This document shows positions 15,196 through 21,688 of a DNA stretch of 28,538 nt, piece by piece (position 1 is the first letter of the stretch; each line of letters starts with the position of its first letter). The notes below the pieces were generated by a model. It saw only the letters and a program-made list of their open reading frames with translations, was not told the origin of the DNA and ran no database searches. A program made the translations under genes and the position numbers. This DNA comes from a virus: positions 1 through 28,538 of IMG/VR virus record IMGVR_UViG_3300028299_000021, one strand, 5' to 3'.

Positions 15196-15286
15196 ATTAG
15201 TGTAATTAGCGGATCTCTCTTCCCAATTTCCTCTCTGTGTCTCTTCGGCTAAAAAACATTAGTGTAATTAGCGTAATTCGTAGTTA
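15196..15286. repeat. Family-2 repeats, two copies, with family-3-like sequence between
   Basis: ATTAGTGTAATTAGCGGA (15196) and ATTAGTGTAATTAGCGTAAT (15258, continuing TCGTAGTTA) lie about 60 bp apart. Between them CTCTCTGTGTCTCTTCGGCT is a diverged family-3-like copy. The second copy forms the end of the gene at 15268, supplying its last codons and stop. Confidence 0.75.
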
Positions 15287-15477
15287 GTTCTTCTTCCAAA
15301 CCCCGGCTTAGTTCTCAGCGCGATAGCGAAAACCCCGATCCCCGCCCAGGTGAAGAAAAACACGCTCCCGGCGCAGTCGCCGGTTTCCAGATAGAGGAAA
15401 AAATAACGCAGCGCGACAAACATCAAAAAAACCGCAACGAACAGTAAAAACATCGATAAAAGGAGTCTTGCTTTCAT
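15268..15477 (-). CDS. Small two-span membrane protein, hypothetical
   Basis: 69 residues from the ATG at 15477 (ribosome site GAGGGAGAAATTC), which gives MKARLLLSMFLLFVAVFLMF as the first membrane span; a second span lies at about 38-57 (SVFFFTWAGIGVFAIAL). The last residues (TNYELR) and the stop are encoded by the family-2 repeat. Its ATG overlaps the stop of the HTH gene upstream. Phage membrane proteins of this size are often of unknown role; holin-like or superinfection-exclusion roles are possible. Confidence 0.65.
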   Translation of the reverse strand: MKARLLLSMFLLFVAVFLMFVALRYFFLYLETGDCAGSVFFFTWAGIGVFAIALRTKPGFGRRTNYELR

Positions 15478-15713
15478 GAATTTCTCCCTCGCTCCTGGGG
15501 CTCGGCGCACCAGGCGTTTTGAATATATTTTTGCAATGATAGTGAATGGATCTTCCAGCGGCCGCGCATCCGGAAAGCGTCGATCTCGCCGGAGGCCGCC
15601 ATATTATATACCGTCCTGGTATTCATCTGCAGAATATAAGCCGCCTCTTTGATCTCATAGAGTTTGTCGGGCTCCACCTTTGCCAGCAATGCCGTTATCG
15701 CTTCATCGTGCAT
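15474..15713 (-). CDS. Excisionase-type (HTH_17) DNA-binding protein
   Basis: 79 residues from the ATG at 15713 (AGAGGTGACG upstream); the in-frame start at 15755 lacks a ribosome site and is not used here. LYEIKEAAYILQMNTRTVYN followed by MAASGEIDAFRMRGRWKIHS is the winged HTH_17 fold (MerR/excisionase family) that reads DNA with a short wing. In phages such proteins act as excisionases or as transcription activators for late genes. This one lies in the middle region and could be the late activator, but the link is unproved. Confidence 0.8.
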   Translation of the reverse strand: MHDEAITALLAKVEPDKLYEIKEAAYILQMNTRTVYNMAASGEIDAFRMRGRWKIHSLSLQKYIQNAWCAEPQERGRNS

Positions 15714-15730
15714 CGTCACCTCTGTTAATG

Positions 15731-15806
15731 CAAGCACCAAAGCACGAAGGCCCAAAGGAATTAATTATAATATTTCTTCTTAGTGTCTTAGTGTCTTTGT
15801 GGTTTC
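15731..15806. repeat. Family-1 interspersed element
   Basis: Arm GCACCAAAGCACGAAGGCCC, AT-rich centre (AATTATAATATTTC), then CTTAGTGTCTTAGTGTCTTT and GTGGTTTC. It starts three bases after the stop of the gp16-like gene and occupies the gap up to the HTH gene. Confidence 0.85.
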
Positions 15807-15809
15807 TCA

Positions 15810-16295
15810 TTACGCATATCCCGGAACCGAATGCCGGGCCTCCCGGATCAGTTCGTTCTGTCGTTGATATTTGCGGCCCACCATTGCCTTCAGGCCCTCG
15901 ATGATGTTCTGAGCTTTTTTCAGGGTAATGCCCCTGGAATTGATACTTTGGAATTTATGCCAGCGTATCAGCCAGGTATTGAATTCAAACTCGTTCCATT
16001 CCAGGTCGGCGTACAGTTCCTCGATATGCCGCTTCTGAGCCGTTGTGATCCACTTGCCGCCGCCGGACTGCCGCACCTGCCCGGCCAGGTCGTTGATCAT
16101 CGCCCGGGCGGTCTCATAGTTCAATTTCGATATATGCAGGAGGCCGCCGTTGTACTGGGCCGCAATCTCCCGCAGCCGGTCAATGTCCAGGTAGAGTTTT
16201 TTACCCAGCCCGAATATCCGTCGCCGCTGCCACTCCTGGAGCGGCGGTGGATTATTCACAGTCTTACGTCTTGATTCTTGACTCTTACTACTCAT
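15810..16295 (-). CDS. GemA/gp16-like protein (Mu DUF1018)
   Basis: 161 residues. The C-terminal half, ITTAQKRHIEELYADLEWNE then LKKAQNIIEGLKAMV, matches the Mu gp16/GemA family (PF06252): helix, W, then the lysine-alanine rich helix that ends the domain. GemA modulates host gene expression and DNA supercoiling in Mu; other members have no assigned role. Its position next to Gam and small early proteins fits Mu gene order. The ATG is close behind the previous stop. Confidence 0.75.
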   Translation of the reverse strand: MSSKSQESRRKTVNNPPPLQEWQRRRIFGLGKKLYLDIDRLREIAAQYNGGLLHISKLNYETARAMINDLAGQVRQSGGGKWITTAQKRHIEELYADLEWNEFEFNTWLIRWHKFQSINSRGITLKKAQNIIEGLKAMVGRKYQRQNELIREARHSVPGYA

Positions 16296-16298
16296 TAC

Positions 16299-16670
16299 TC
16301 ATATCTCAAGGCTAATTTGGTTCAGGTATTCCCGCAGCCCGATCTTCTTCTGCTTGGCCACCCGGGCCAGCACCTTCAGTGCCCGTTTCGTCAATTTTTC
16401 ACAGGACTCCTGGGTCTCTCTCAGGCCGTCATTCATATAATATCCCGGCAGTTCTTTATTGCAGGACGACCCGATATTTTTACCGTAATCCATTATTAAT
16501 CTTCTGACTACTTTCTGAACCTCCCTGCCCGGCAGTCCGCTCATAGCCGCCACCGTCAAGCGGGGAATGGGCTTGCTCTTCCCGTGATCGCCGATGATCC
16601 GCAGCACCGCCCGGTCTTCCGGGGACATGGGCGGCGGCAGGCATTCAAACAGGGTCAGTTCTTCAGGCAT
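16299..16670 (-). CDS. Winged-helix-like protein, hypothetical
   Basis: 123 residues. Residues 15-60 (MSPEDRAVLRIIGDHGKSKP; LTVAAMSGLPGREVQKVVRR) look like a winged-helix reading head: start helix, a short turn and a second helix followed by LIMDYGKNIGSSCNK. The C-terminal part is helical. It lies between the gp16-like and Gam genes, in the part of Mu-like genomes that carries small regulators of unknown role. No family is recognised. Confidence 0.6.
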   Translation of the reverse strand: MPEELTLFECLPPPMSPEDRAVLRIIGDHGKSKPIPRLTVAAMSGLPGREVQKVVRRLIMDYGKNIGSSCNKELPGYYMNDGLRETQESCEKLTKRALKVLARVAKQKKIGLREYLNQISLEI

Positions 16671-16678
16671 ATACCTAC

Positions 16679-16720
16679 TTTGCGTCCTTTGCGCTTATTT
16701 CTCTGCGCCTTCGCGGTTAA
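16679..16720. repeat. Family-3 interspersed repeat at the end of gam
   Basis: Coding-strand AACCGCGAAGGCGCAGAGAA then ATAAGCGCAAAGGACGCAAA. The gam stop codon lies inside it, so the repeat supplies the residues NREGAEK. Confidence 0.85.
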
Positions 16721-17231
16721 TATCATCTTCAAACAATTCAAAATAGAATTCATCGTCGGTGACCCATTTCAATCCATAGACTTCCAGGGAATCGTCGGAC
16801 AGCTGGTTTTCCTTGTAGGCTTTTTCCAACGCCTCTTTATCGATTTCCTGCTTGACCCGGATATATTGCTTTTTCCCCAGTTCCAGGAGTTTCTCGACGA
16901 CCTGGTTCCAGTTCCATTTCTTCAGTGGTTTGAATTTGCCGGGCGTTTTATGAAAGCCGATTTTCCCGAACATCAGTTTCCGGCTGCGCGGCGCCTTTTC
17001 AAATTCCTCTTTATGGTGGGCGGCGAACTGCTCCAGGGCGGACGCCAGCTCTTTGTGTTCCAGTTCCAGCGGGTCCAGTTCTTTCTGGGCCTTGGTTTTT
17101 GCGGTCTCTATCCGCTCGGTCATGGCGTCCCTGACCAGGTTTCTATCCCGCTCGATCTGGCCGATCCGTTTCAGGGTTTCGTTGACTTCGTCCCATGATT
17201 CCAGCAGGGGTACTTCGATTTTTCTGCGCAT
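16695..17231 (-). CDS. gam: Mu Gam-like host-nuclease inhibitor
   Basis: 178 residues, close to the normal Gam length. The long N-terminal coiled coil (LLESWDEVNETLKRIGQIER then RDRNLVRDAMTERIETAKTK), the central LMFGKIGFHKTPGKFKPL, and the C-terminal KQEIDKEALEKAYKE all match the Mu Gam family (PF07352). Gam is a Ku-like dimer that binds DNA ends and protects them from exonucleases such as RecBCD; in Mu it protects linear phage DNA. It lies in the early operon. Its C-terminal residues come from the family-3 repeat. Confidence 0.9.
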   Translation of the reverse strand: MRRKIEVPLLESWDEVNETLKRIGQIERDRNLVRDAMTERIETAKTKAQKELDPLELEHKELASALEQFAAHHKEEFEKAPRSRKLMFGKIGFHKTPGKFKPLKKWNWNQVVEKLLELGKKQYIRVKQEIDKEALEKAYKENQLSDDSLEVYGLKWVTDDEFYFELFEDDINREGAEK

Positions 17232-17238
17232 TATTTCC

Positions 17239-17556
17239 TCACTTTTTAATTGTTACAATGACTCCGTTGATCCGCTGGGCGCTGAACTCTTTACGGCATT
17301 TATTGCAGTTGTGAGTAAGGGGATGTTCTTTGATCACCGCCTTGGCCTGCATATATCCGCAATGGGGACAGGAGAGGCCAGCCTCTTTTTTATTCTTTTC
17401 TTCCGGATTGATTCTATTGTAACTGTCCACCAGCTGCTTCATTTCATTTTCATGAAGCATCAGCGTGGGCGAGTGAAAGTCATCGCCGACCTCATTGATC
17501 ATATAGTAATGGGTTTTCGGATCTGCGGCATTGATCAGTTTGCTAAGTTGGTACAT
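17239..17556 (-). CDS. Zinc-ribbon protein, hypothetical
   Basis: 105 residues from the ATG at 17556 (ribosome site GGGGAGGACAAA); the longer frame starting at 17748 overlaps the holin gene and is not used. Two CxxC pairs (C63/C66 in SCPHCGYM, C84/C87 in NCNKCRKE) form a zinc ribbon. Its start overlaps the holin stop as TAATG, so the two are translated together. Phage zinc ribbons often bind nucleic acid or RNA polymerase; which one is unclear here. Confidence 0.7.
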   Translation of the reverse strand: MYQLSKLINAADPKTHYYMINEVGDDFHSPTLMLHENEMKQLVDSYNRINPEEKNKKEAGLSCPHCGYMQAKAVIKEHPLTHNCNKCRKEFSAQRINGVIVTIKK

Positions 17557-17951
17557 TATTTTGTCCTCCCCTGGAGTTTTTCGACTGTTCTCATGGCTCC
17601 CATTCCCAGCATGGCCCAGACCAGTTTCATGATCGATTCCGTCGGCAAATCCGGCCCTGGATTGCCTGATATCCATTGCACGATTGGATTGATCAGGAAG
17701 ATGAATGCCAGCCCGCCGCCGCAGATCCAGCCGATAGCCGGACGCCAACCCGCCACAAATAGCGACCGGTGTCCCGCTTCGATCTTGTTCAGTTCGTTTT
17801 GCAGTTCGCCGGGGTGCTGTCTTATCTTGTCCATGACCGCCTGGGCTTGCATCTTTTCTTCCTGGTTTGTGAAAATCTTATCCACGGCGTTGCCGATGGC
17901 GTCGATCGGCGCCGCCGCCGAACCGCCAAGAATTTTATCAAAGAGTCCCAT
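17556..17951 (-). CDS. GTA-type 3TM holin
   Basis: 131 residues. HRSLFVAGWRPAIGWICGGG is the hallmark of the 3TM holin family (PF11351) found in gene transfer agents and Mu-like phages, and MLGMGAMRTVEKLQGRTK is the usual end. Two clear spans lie at about 72-95 and 107-121, with an N-terminal amphipathic helix. It would permeabilise the inner membrane and let the endolysin out. The endolysin is about 4 kb away, past a terminator, so the two lysis genes lie in different operons. Confidence 0.85.
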   Translation of the reverse strand: MGLFDKILGGSAAAPIDAIGNAVDKIFTNQEEKMQAQAVMDKIRQHPGELQNELNKIEAGHRSLFVAGWRPAIGWICGGGLAFIFLINPIVQWISGNPGPDLPTESIMKLVWAMLGMGAMRTVEKLQGRTK

Positions 17952-17964
17952 TTTTCACCTCTTT

Positions 17965-17990
17965 CGTGTAATTCGCGTAATTCGTAGTTA
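17965..17990. repeat. Family-2 interspersed repeat
   Basis: Coding strand AACTACGAATTACGCGAATT then ACAC, overlapping the stop codon of the small basic gene; the rest reaches the ribosome site of the holin (GAAAGAGGTG). Confidence 0.85.
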
Positions 17991-18179
17991 TTCTCCCTTC
18001 CTGTTTTTCCGCCGGCTGGCTTTGGCCATCTTCTTTCGCTTATATGATTTTCGTGCCTTGTTTTTATCCCTATGCTCTTCACTCAGAGTAGAAAACCTCT
18101 TTGTTCGGCGCTCACCGTCTATCACCTTGCCATCCGGCGTCCAAATAAGAGAATTAAAATAATCGCCGAGTTCCATCAT
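17988..18179 (-). CDS. Small basic protein, hypothetical
   Basis: 63 residues starting MMELGDYFNSLIWTPDGKVI with a lysine/arginine-rich tail (KARKSYKRKKMAKASRRKNR). Its ATG overlaps the stop of the upstream gene (TAATG), which argues for coupled translation. The basic tail suggests nucleic-acid binding; the N-terminal part has no recognised family. A family-2 repeat overlaps its stop codon. Confidence 0.55.
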   Translation of the reverse strand: MMELGDYFNSLIWTPDGKVIDGERRTKRFSTLSEEHRDKNKARKSYKRKKMAKASRRKNRKGE

Positions 18180-18850
18180 TACTCTGCGTCCTCTGCGGTT
18201 TCTTTGCGCTCTTTGCGGTTAAACTTCTCCAGCATCGCTTCCAGTTTTAATTTTCCCTGGACTTCAAACTGATCCACGTCGAGTCCCTTTTTCCGAAGTT
18301 CATCCAGTCGTTTTTTTTCATCGATCACCCACTGCGGTTCGACCTTTTTCACCGGTTCATCTTCCAGGATATGCTCCCGGAAGAAAATGCCGTCTTGACG
18401 GTACTCCGCCTTTTCCGCTTCATAGATTTCGTTCTGACGCTGGTAATATAGATTGCCCCAGCGGCATTCATTCGTTCCGCCGCCGGTCTGCAGGAAATAC
18501 TTGATCGTCCGGATCTGGTGATTGACCTTTATCGCATCCTGCATGTCGCCGATCAGCCGGGCCACGCCCAGGTGCTGGACATAGATAGCGATTTTCTTCC
18601 TGGTCTCCATATCGGTGTTGTAATCCGGAATATTCTTCAGCTCACCAAAGACTTTCAGCATCCGGTCAACGGCGTTTTTATTCTTCTTCAGGCAGACCCA
18701 GCCGTCCTGGTTCCACTGCTGCTGGGCGTAGAGTTTCACCGCGCCCCATTCGCCCCGCTTGATCGCCGTAATAAAGGCCACATGCACCTTGTATTTCCGG
18801 GCCGCTTCCCGGTCGAATTCCGTCACTTCGCTGAGGTAATTCTTCGGCAT
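18179..18850 (-). CDS. Early-region protein of unknown function
   Basis: 223 residues, mostly helical, with a tryptophan- and glutamine-rich centre (LYAQQQWNQDGWVCLKKNKN; FLQTGGGTNECRWGNLYYQR) and a charged C-terminal coiled coil (WVIDEKKRLDELRKKGLDVD). I do not recognise the family; a phage protein of this length between a regulator and the holin is often a regulator or DNA-binding protein. The last 13 residues (NRKERKETAEDAE) and the stop come from a family-3 repeat. Confidence 0.6.
   Translation of the reverse strand: MPKNYLSEVTEFDREAARKYKVHVAFITAIKRGEWGAVKLYAQQQWNQDGWVCLKKNKNAVDRMLKVFGELKNIPDYNTDMETRKKIAIYVQHLGVARLIGDMQDAIKVNHQIRTIKYFLQTGGGTNECRWGNLYYQRQNEIYEAEKAEYRQDGIFFREHILEDEPVKKVEPQWVIDEKKRLDELRKKGLDVDQFEVQGKLKLEAMLEKFNRKERKETAEDAE
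18182..18222. repeat. Family-3 interspersed repeat inside a gene end
   Basis: Coding strand AACCGCAAAGAGCGCAAAGA then AACCGCAGAGGACGCAGAG, read through as the C-terminus of the 223-residue protein. Confidence 0.9.
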
Positions 18851-19212
18851 TAGTCCTCTATCGGTTCAAAATCATATTTAACTTTAGCCAGTAGATATTG
18901 AGCATAGTCATCACAAACCGGATTGTCAGAAAAATGCCGCTTCAATTCCGCTTCCGTCTCAAAACCTTTATGACAATTCGGGCACTTAAAACAGCCTTGT
19001 GGCGGATATATGGTCAGATTTATCCCCAGCGTTTGGCAGATTCTTTCCGCAGTTGATAATGTGATTTTCTGGACTCCGCTTTCGAGACGGGCGACAGTAT
19101 CTCTGCTCTTGCCAATCAAGCGGCCCATTTCGGTCTGGGTGATTTTTTGCGCCTTTCGCCGACGTATCCACTCGGATATGAACCAGGAATTATAATCTTT
19201 TTCATTACTCAT
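18850..19212 (-). CDS. XRE repressor-like HTH fused to a zinc finger
   Basis: 120 residues. Residues 15-65 are a classic XRE/Cro HTH (RRRKAQKITQTEMGRLIGKS then RDTVARLESGVQ). After a short link comes a C2H2-type zinc finger, GCFKCPNCHKGFETEAELKR with C77, C80, H93 and C100 as probable ligands. The fusion is uncommon: most phage XRE proteins carry an LexA-like or coiled-coil tail instead. The zinc finger could give a second DNA contact or hold a dimer. It sits inside the early operon rather than at its start, so it is a second regulator besides the repressor at 26341. Confidence 0.85.
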   Translation of the reverse strand: MSNEKDYNSWFISEWIRRRKAQKITQTEMGRLIGKSRDTVARLESGVQKITLSTAERICQTLGINLTIYPPQGCFKCPNCHKGFETEAELKRHFSDNPVCDDYAQYLLAKVKYDFEPIED

Positions 19213-19231
19213 ATCTCTTTACTCCATTCAA

Positions 19232-19272
19232 TCCCTAAGTCCCCCTTTGAAGGGGGATTAAGGGGGATGTTC
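19232..19272. repeat. AAGTCCCCC-type interspersed repeat
   Basis: TAAGTCCCCCTTTGAAGGGG then GATTAAGGGGGATG. CCCCCTT-TG-AAGGGGG (19241-19256) is a perfect hairpin. This motif is a common dispersed repeat in several bacterial lineages; here it lies between the tRNA-like element and the XRE gene. No T-tract follows on the minus strand. Confidence 0.8.
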
Positions 19273-19314
19273 CTCTGCAATCCGAAATCTCCATCACTCC
19301 ATTCCTGTCTTTGC

Positions 19315-19421
19315 GGAAACGGCGGGATTTGAACCCGCAGTTTGGGTTTCCACCCGGAATTTGTTTCTTTGTTTCCACCGGGGAGTTGTTCACCTGCGTT
19401 TACCAATTTCGCCACGTTCCC
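19315..19421 (-). tRNA. tRNA-like element (Leu-type arms, abnormal anticodon region)
   Basis: Acceptor stem GGGAACG/CGTTTCC (7 bp, one G-U pair), TG at positions 8-9, D arm GCG-AAATTGGTAAA-CGC exactly as in class II leucine tRNAs, and T arm GCGGG-TTCAAAT-CCCGC (perfect). Between D and T arms lie 57 nt instead of about 33, and no 5-bp stem with a 7-base loop containing T33 can be formed. That insert has two near-direct repeats of CCGG(G)TGGAAAC and a GGGT-GGAA-ACCC hairpin. CCA is not complete (CAA follows). It is probably a tRNA-derived or degenerate phage tRNA. Confidence 0.7.
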
Positions 19422-19503
19422 GGGATGGCGCCGGGCGATACCGGCGCCTTTATGTGAGAGGAGGTATGAAATATTATTAATCATGAATATCATGTGATCC
19501 TGT

Positions 19504-19887
19504 CTATTTCTCTTCGTCAGTTACCATACTGAAATCCATGATCAGTTCATGCTGGCCGCCAATGATAATATTCGTAAAAACCTTTTTTAAATGCGGCAGT
19601 TTGGCCTTCTCCGGTTCATTGAAAGTGATGAACATTCTATGGCTGTTTTTTTGGTAGACTTTAAATCCCTTGTCGCTTCGGGAAATCTTGAGTATCCGGT
19701 CCTCATCATTCCATTCAATCCTCAACAAAGCGCCTTTACCGATTTTCATTTTCTCAGAAATGTCATGGCCGAATGTGATCCGGATTCTGCTCCGGTACTT
19801 TTCGGGATTTTCCCGGGAATATTTCACCTGGTCGTCTCTCATCCCGCTTATACGCCTTGTGTCCATTTCAAATAAATTGTGAATCAT
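19504..19887 (-). CDS. Early-region protein of unknown function
   Basis: 127 residues, mostly predicted beta strands in the second half (IRITFGHDISEKMKIGKGAL; LRIEWNDEDRILKISRSDKG; KVYQKNSHRMFITFN). The first part is charged and helical. Small beta-rich proteins of this kind occur between the transposition and Gam genes of many Mu-like phages; I cannot name the family. The ATG follows GGAGAAAG. Confidence 0.6.
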   Translation of the reverse strand: MIHNLFEMDTRRISGMRDDQVKYSRENPEKYRSRIRITFGHDISEKMKIGKGALLRIEWNDEDRILKISRSDKGFKVYQKNSHRMFITFNEPEKAKLPHLKKVFTNIIIGGQHELIMDFSMVTDEEK

Positions 19888-19924
19888 AACTTTCTCCTTC
19901 CGCTTTGGGTTATTAACATCATTT

Positions 19925-20113
19925 TCAATCCCTCGTCAAAAAATACCCGGCGCCTTCCAATTGGGCTCTCAGTGTTGAAATTTTAGCCCCCGCGCTAAAG
20001 GTTTCACCGGGACTCCGGGCTTCCCGCATCATCCGCCCGTATTTTTTCAGATCCCGCCGGGCCTTGCGCACCCAGACCGGCTCATTCACAGCTTCGATAT
20101 CGGTGAATCTCAA
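19925..20113 (-). CDS. Small basic protein, hypothetical
   Basis: About 62 residues; I prefer a TTG start at 20113 right after the previous stop, with AGGG upstream (LRFTDIEAVNEPVWVRKARR then DLKKYGRMMREARSPGETF). An ATG 30 bases further up would overlap the neighbour. Helical and basic; no family recognised. It ends 38 bases before the next gene. Confidence 0.5.
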   Translation of the reverse strand: MRFTDIEAVNEPVWVRKARRDLKKYGRMMREARSPGETFSAGAKISTLRAQLEGAGYFLTRD

Positions 20114-20117
20114 TTCC

Positions 20118-20312
20118 CTAGTCCTCAAAGTGCTCACACACATATTCCCCGTCCTTGATGTAGATGCCGTGCGGCGTCCGGAATGTCCCGTTTTTCAATA
20201 CTTCCCGGATGAACGGGCAGCCGTTCTCGAAGTCTTTCTCCCGGGTGCTTTTGTCTCTGCTGCAGAACACACATTTCCGCTCCATGAAATCCAGGAAATC
20301 TTCCCTTCTCAT
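20118..20312 (-). CDS. Small Cys-containing protein, hypothetical
   Basis: 64 residues: MRREDFLDFMERKCVFCSRD at the start, then GCPFIREVLKNGTFRTPHGI and EYVCEHFED. Four cysteines (CVFC, then single C's) suggest metal binding. Its ATG overlaps the MuB-like stop by four bases, so it is co-translated with the transposition genes. Several Mu-like phages carry tiny zinc proteins directly after B. Function unknown. Confidence 0.65.
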   Translation of the reverse strand: MRREDFLDFMERKCVFCSRDKSTREKDFENGCPFIREVLKNGTFRTPHGIYIKDGEYVCEHFED

Positions 20313-21688
20313 CGCCCCTCCAGCGCCGCATAAGCATGGCGGACAACTTCTTCATTCACCGGTATCTGTCCCCGGTCATAGGCCAGTTTGATCGCGTGGG
20401 ACGCCAGGACATTGATTTCCAGCGGCGTTGCCGACGGCATTTTCCGCTGCATCTCTTCCAGGCCGTCCTGAGAAAATAAGGCGTCCGGACGCCCGCCGGC
20501 TCGCTGGATTTTCCAGAGCAGGTAATTGATCGTGAAATTCTTGATCGGGCGCAGTTCCAGCATTTCGATCCGCGCCGCCACTTCCCGCACCCGCACATCC
20601 CGGCGTAGCTGAATTTCCATCTCCTCCTGGCCCAGAATGATAATCCCGATCAGTTTCTTGAAGCCCAGCTGGTGCTCGTGAATGCGCTTTAGGCATTTCA
20701 GCGTCAGGCTCGGCAGCCCGTGGCTTTCATCGATCAGCAGTACCGGTTTGATTCCCTGCTTGTAGAGCGTTTCCAGTACCGCCTGCACCCGTCGCGACGA
20801 CCGTTCTTTGTCCCGGGGCGCGTCCATTCCGCCCAGGTCGTTGATAATTGCCGAATGGATATGGTTCACATGCGCCTTCTCTTTTTCATCCATTTTGAGT
20901 TCGGCGATCCGGTAGCGGCTTTCCGTGGCCAGGGTCTCGTAGAGCAGGGTTTTTAGGGTGCTTTTCCCGCTGCCCACGGCCCCGAAAACTCCCAGGAATT
21001 TCTGATGCTTGGCCGCGTCCAGCATTTTCTTGAACACCTCGTCATGAGGGGTGGAATGAAACACGTCCCGCAGGGACTCCATCTCATTCCGGAATGGGTC
21101 TTTTTTTAATTCTAGCGCTGATAGGACTTCTTCATGCAGCATGGCTACTCCTTTCGATAATATTTTGCGAATTATATTGAGATTTTTTGTGTCGTCTTCG
21201 ACCATCTCCGTGACGTCTTCAAACAGATCCCGCCAGGCTTTGTCGATCTCCTTTTCCGGCACGTTCCGCTTCCGGAGATCCATTTCGATCAGCCGTTTGG
21301 CTTCGGATTTACCCGTTTTCCGGGGAAATATCTGCTTATTAATGATATTCGAAACATCGGCTTTCGTAAACCCGATCACCGCGCCCGCCAGGTCATTATA
21401 ATGAATGTCATAATCCTTGCAGATCTGCTTGAGATAAAACCGCTTCAGCGAATTTGTCCGCATCGTCAGCTTGGTCTTGAATAGCTCGTTCACCGGCACG
21501 GATTTTGCCTCCAGGTGTTCGGTGATCAGCCGCTCTATATCTTCCTGGCTGTGACCGTTCAATCTTCCTGTATTTATAAACATATGCAGGTCAAGATGAT
21601 GCATTCCCAGGGCTTCCGCCAGTTCGCTGCGGTCAACCCTGTATTTCCCTAATCGATTCTGAAGGATCGGGTATTTATCCAATATCAC
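20309..21688 (-). CDS. MuB-like transposition ATPase
   Basis: 459 residues. The AAA domain has Walker A GAVGSGKST (236-244), Walker B PVLLIDES (315-322) and a sensor-1-like block GIIILGQEE. The N-terminal 200 residues are helical with HTH-like stretches (RSELAEALGMHHLDLHMFIN; GFTKADVSNIINK), as in Mu B, whose N-terminus binds DNA. MuB chooses the target DNA, avoids Mu DNA (target immunity) and activates the transposase. It overlaps the transposase stop by four bases, so the pair is one operon. Confidence 0.92.
   Translation of the reverse strand: MILDKYPILQNRLGKYRVDRSELAEALGMHHLDLHMFINTGRLNGHSQEDIERLITEHLEAKSVPVNELFKTKLTMRTNSLKRFYLKQICKDYDIHYNDLAGAVIGFTKADVSNIINKQIFPRKTGKSEAKRLIEMDLRKRNVPEKEIDKAWRDLFEDVTEMVEDDTKNLNIIRKILSKGVAMLHEEVLSALELKKDPFRNEMESLRDVFHSTPHDEVFKKMLDAAKHQKFLGVFGAVGSGKSTLKTLLYETLATESRYRIAELKMDEKEKAHVNHIHSAIINDLGGMDAPRDKERSSRRVQAVLETLYKQGIKPVLLIDESHGLPSLTLKCLKRIHEHQLGFKKLIGIIILGQEEMEIQLRRDVRVREVAARIEMLELRPIKNFTINYLLWKIQRAGGRPDALFSQDGLEEMQRKMPSATPLEINVLASHAIKLAYDRGQIPVNEEVVRHAYAALEGR

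Noticed and set aside
17239-17748. Long start for the zinc-ribbon gene
   Set aside because: The first 64 residues overlap the holin in another frame; the ATG at 17556 has the ribosome site.
19209-19493. 94-codon minus-strand frame over the tRNA-like element
   Set aside because: Its NVAKLVNA and LRVQIPPFP residues are the usual translation of a tRNA gene; the RNA explains the region.
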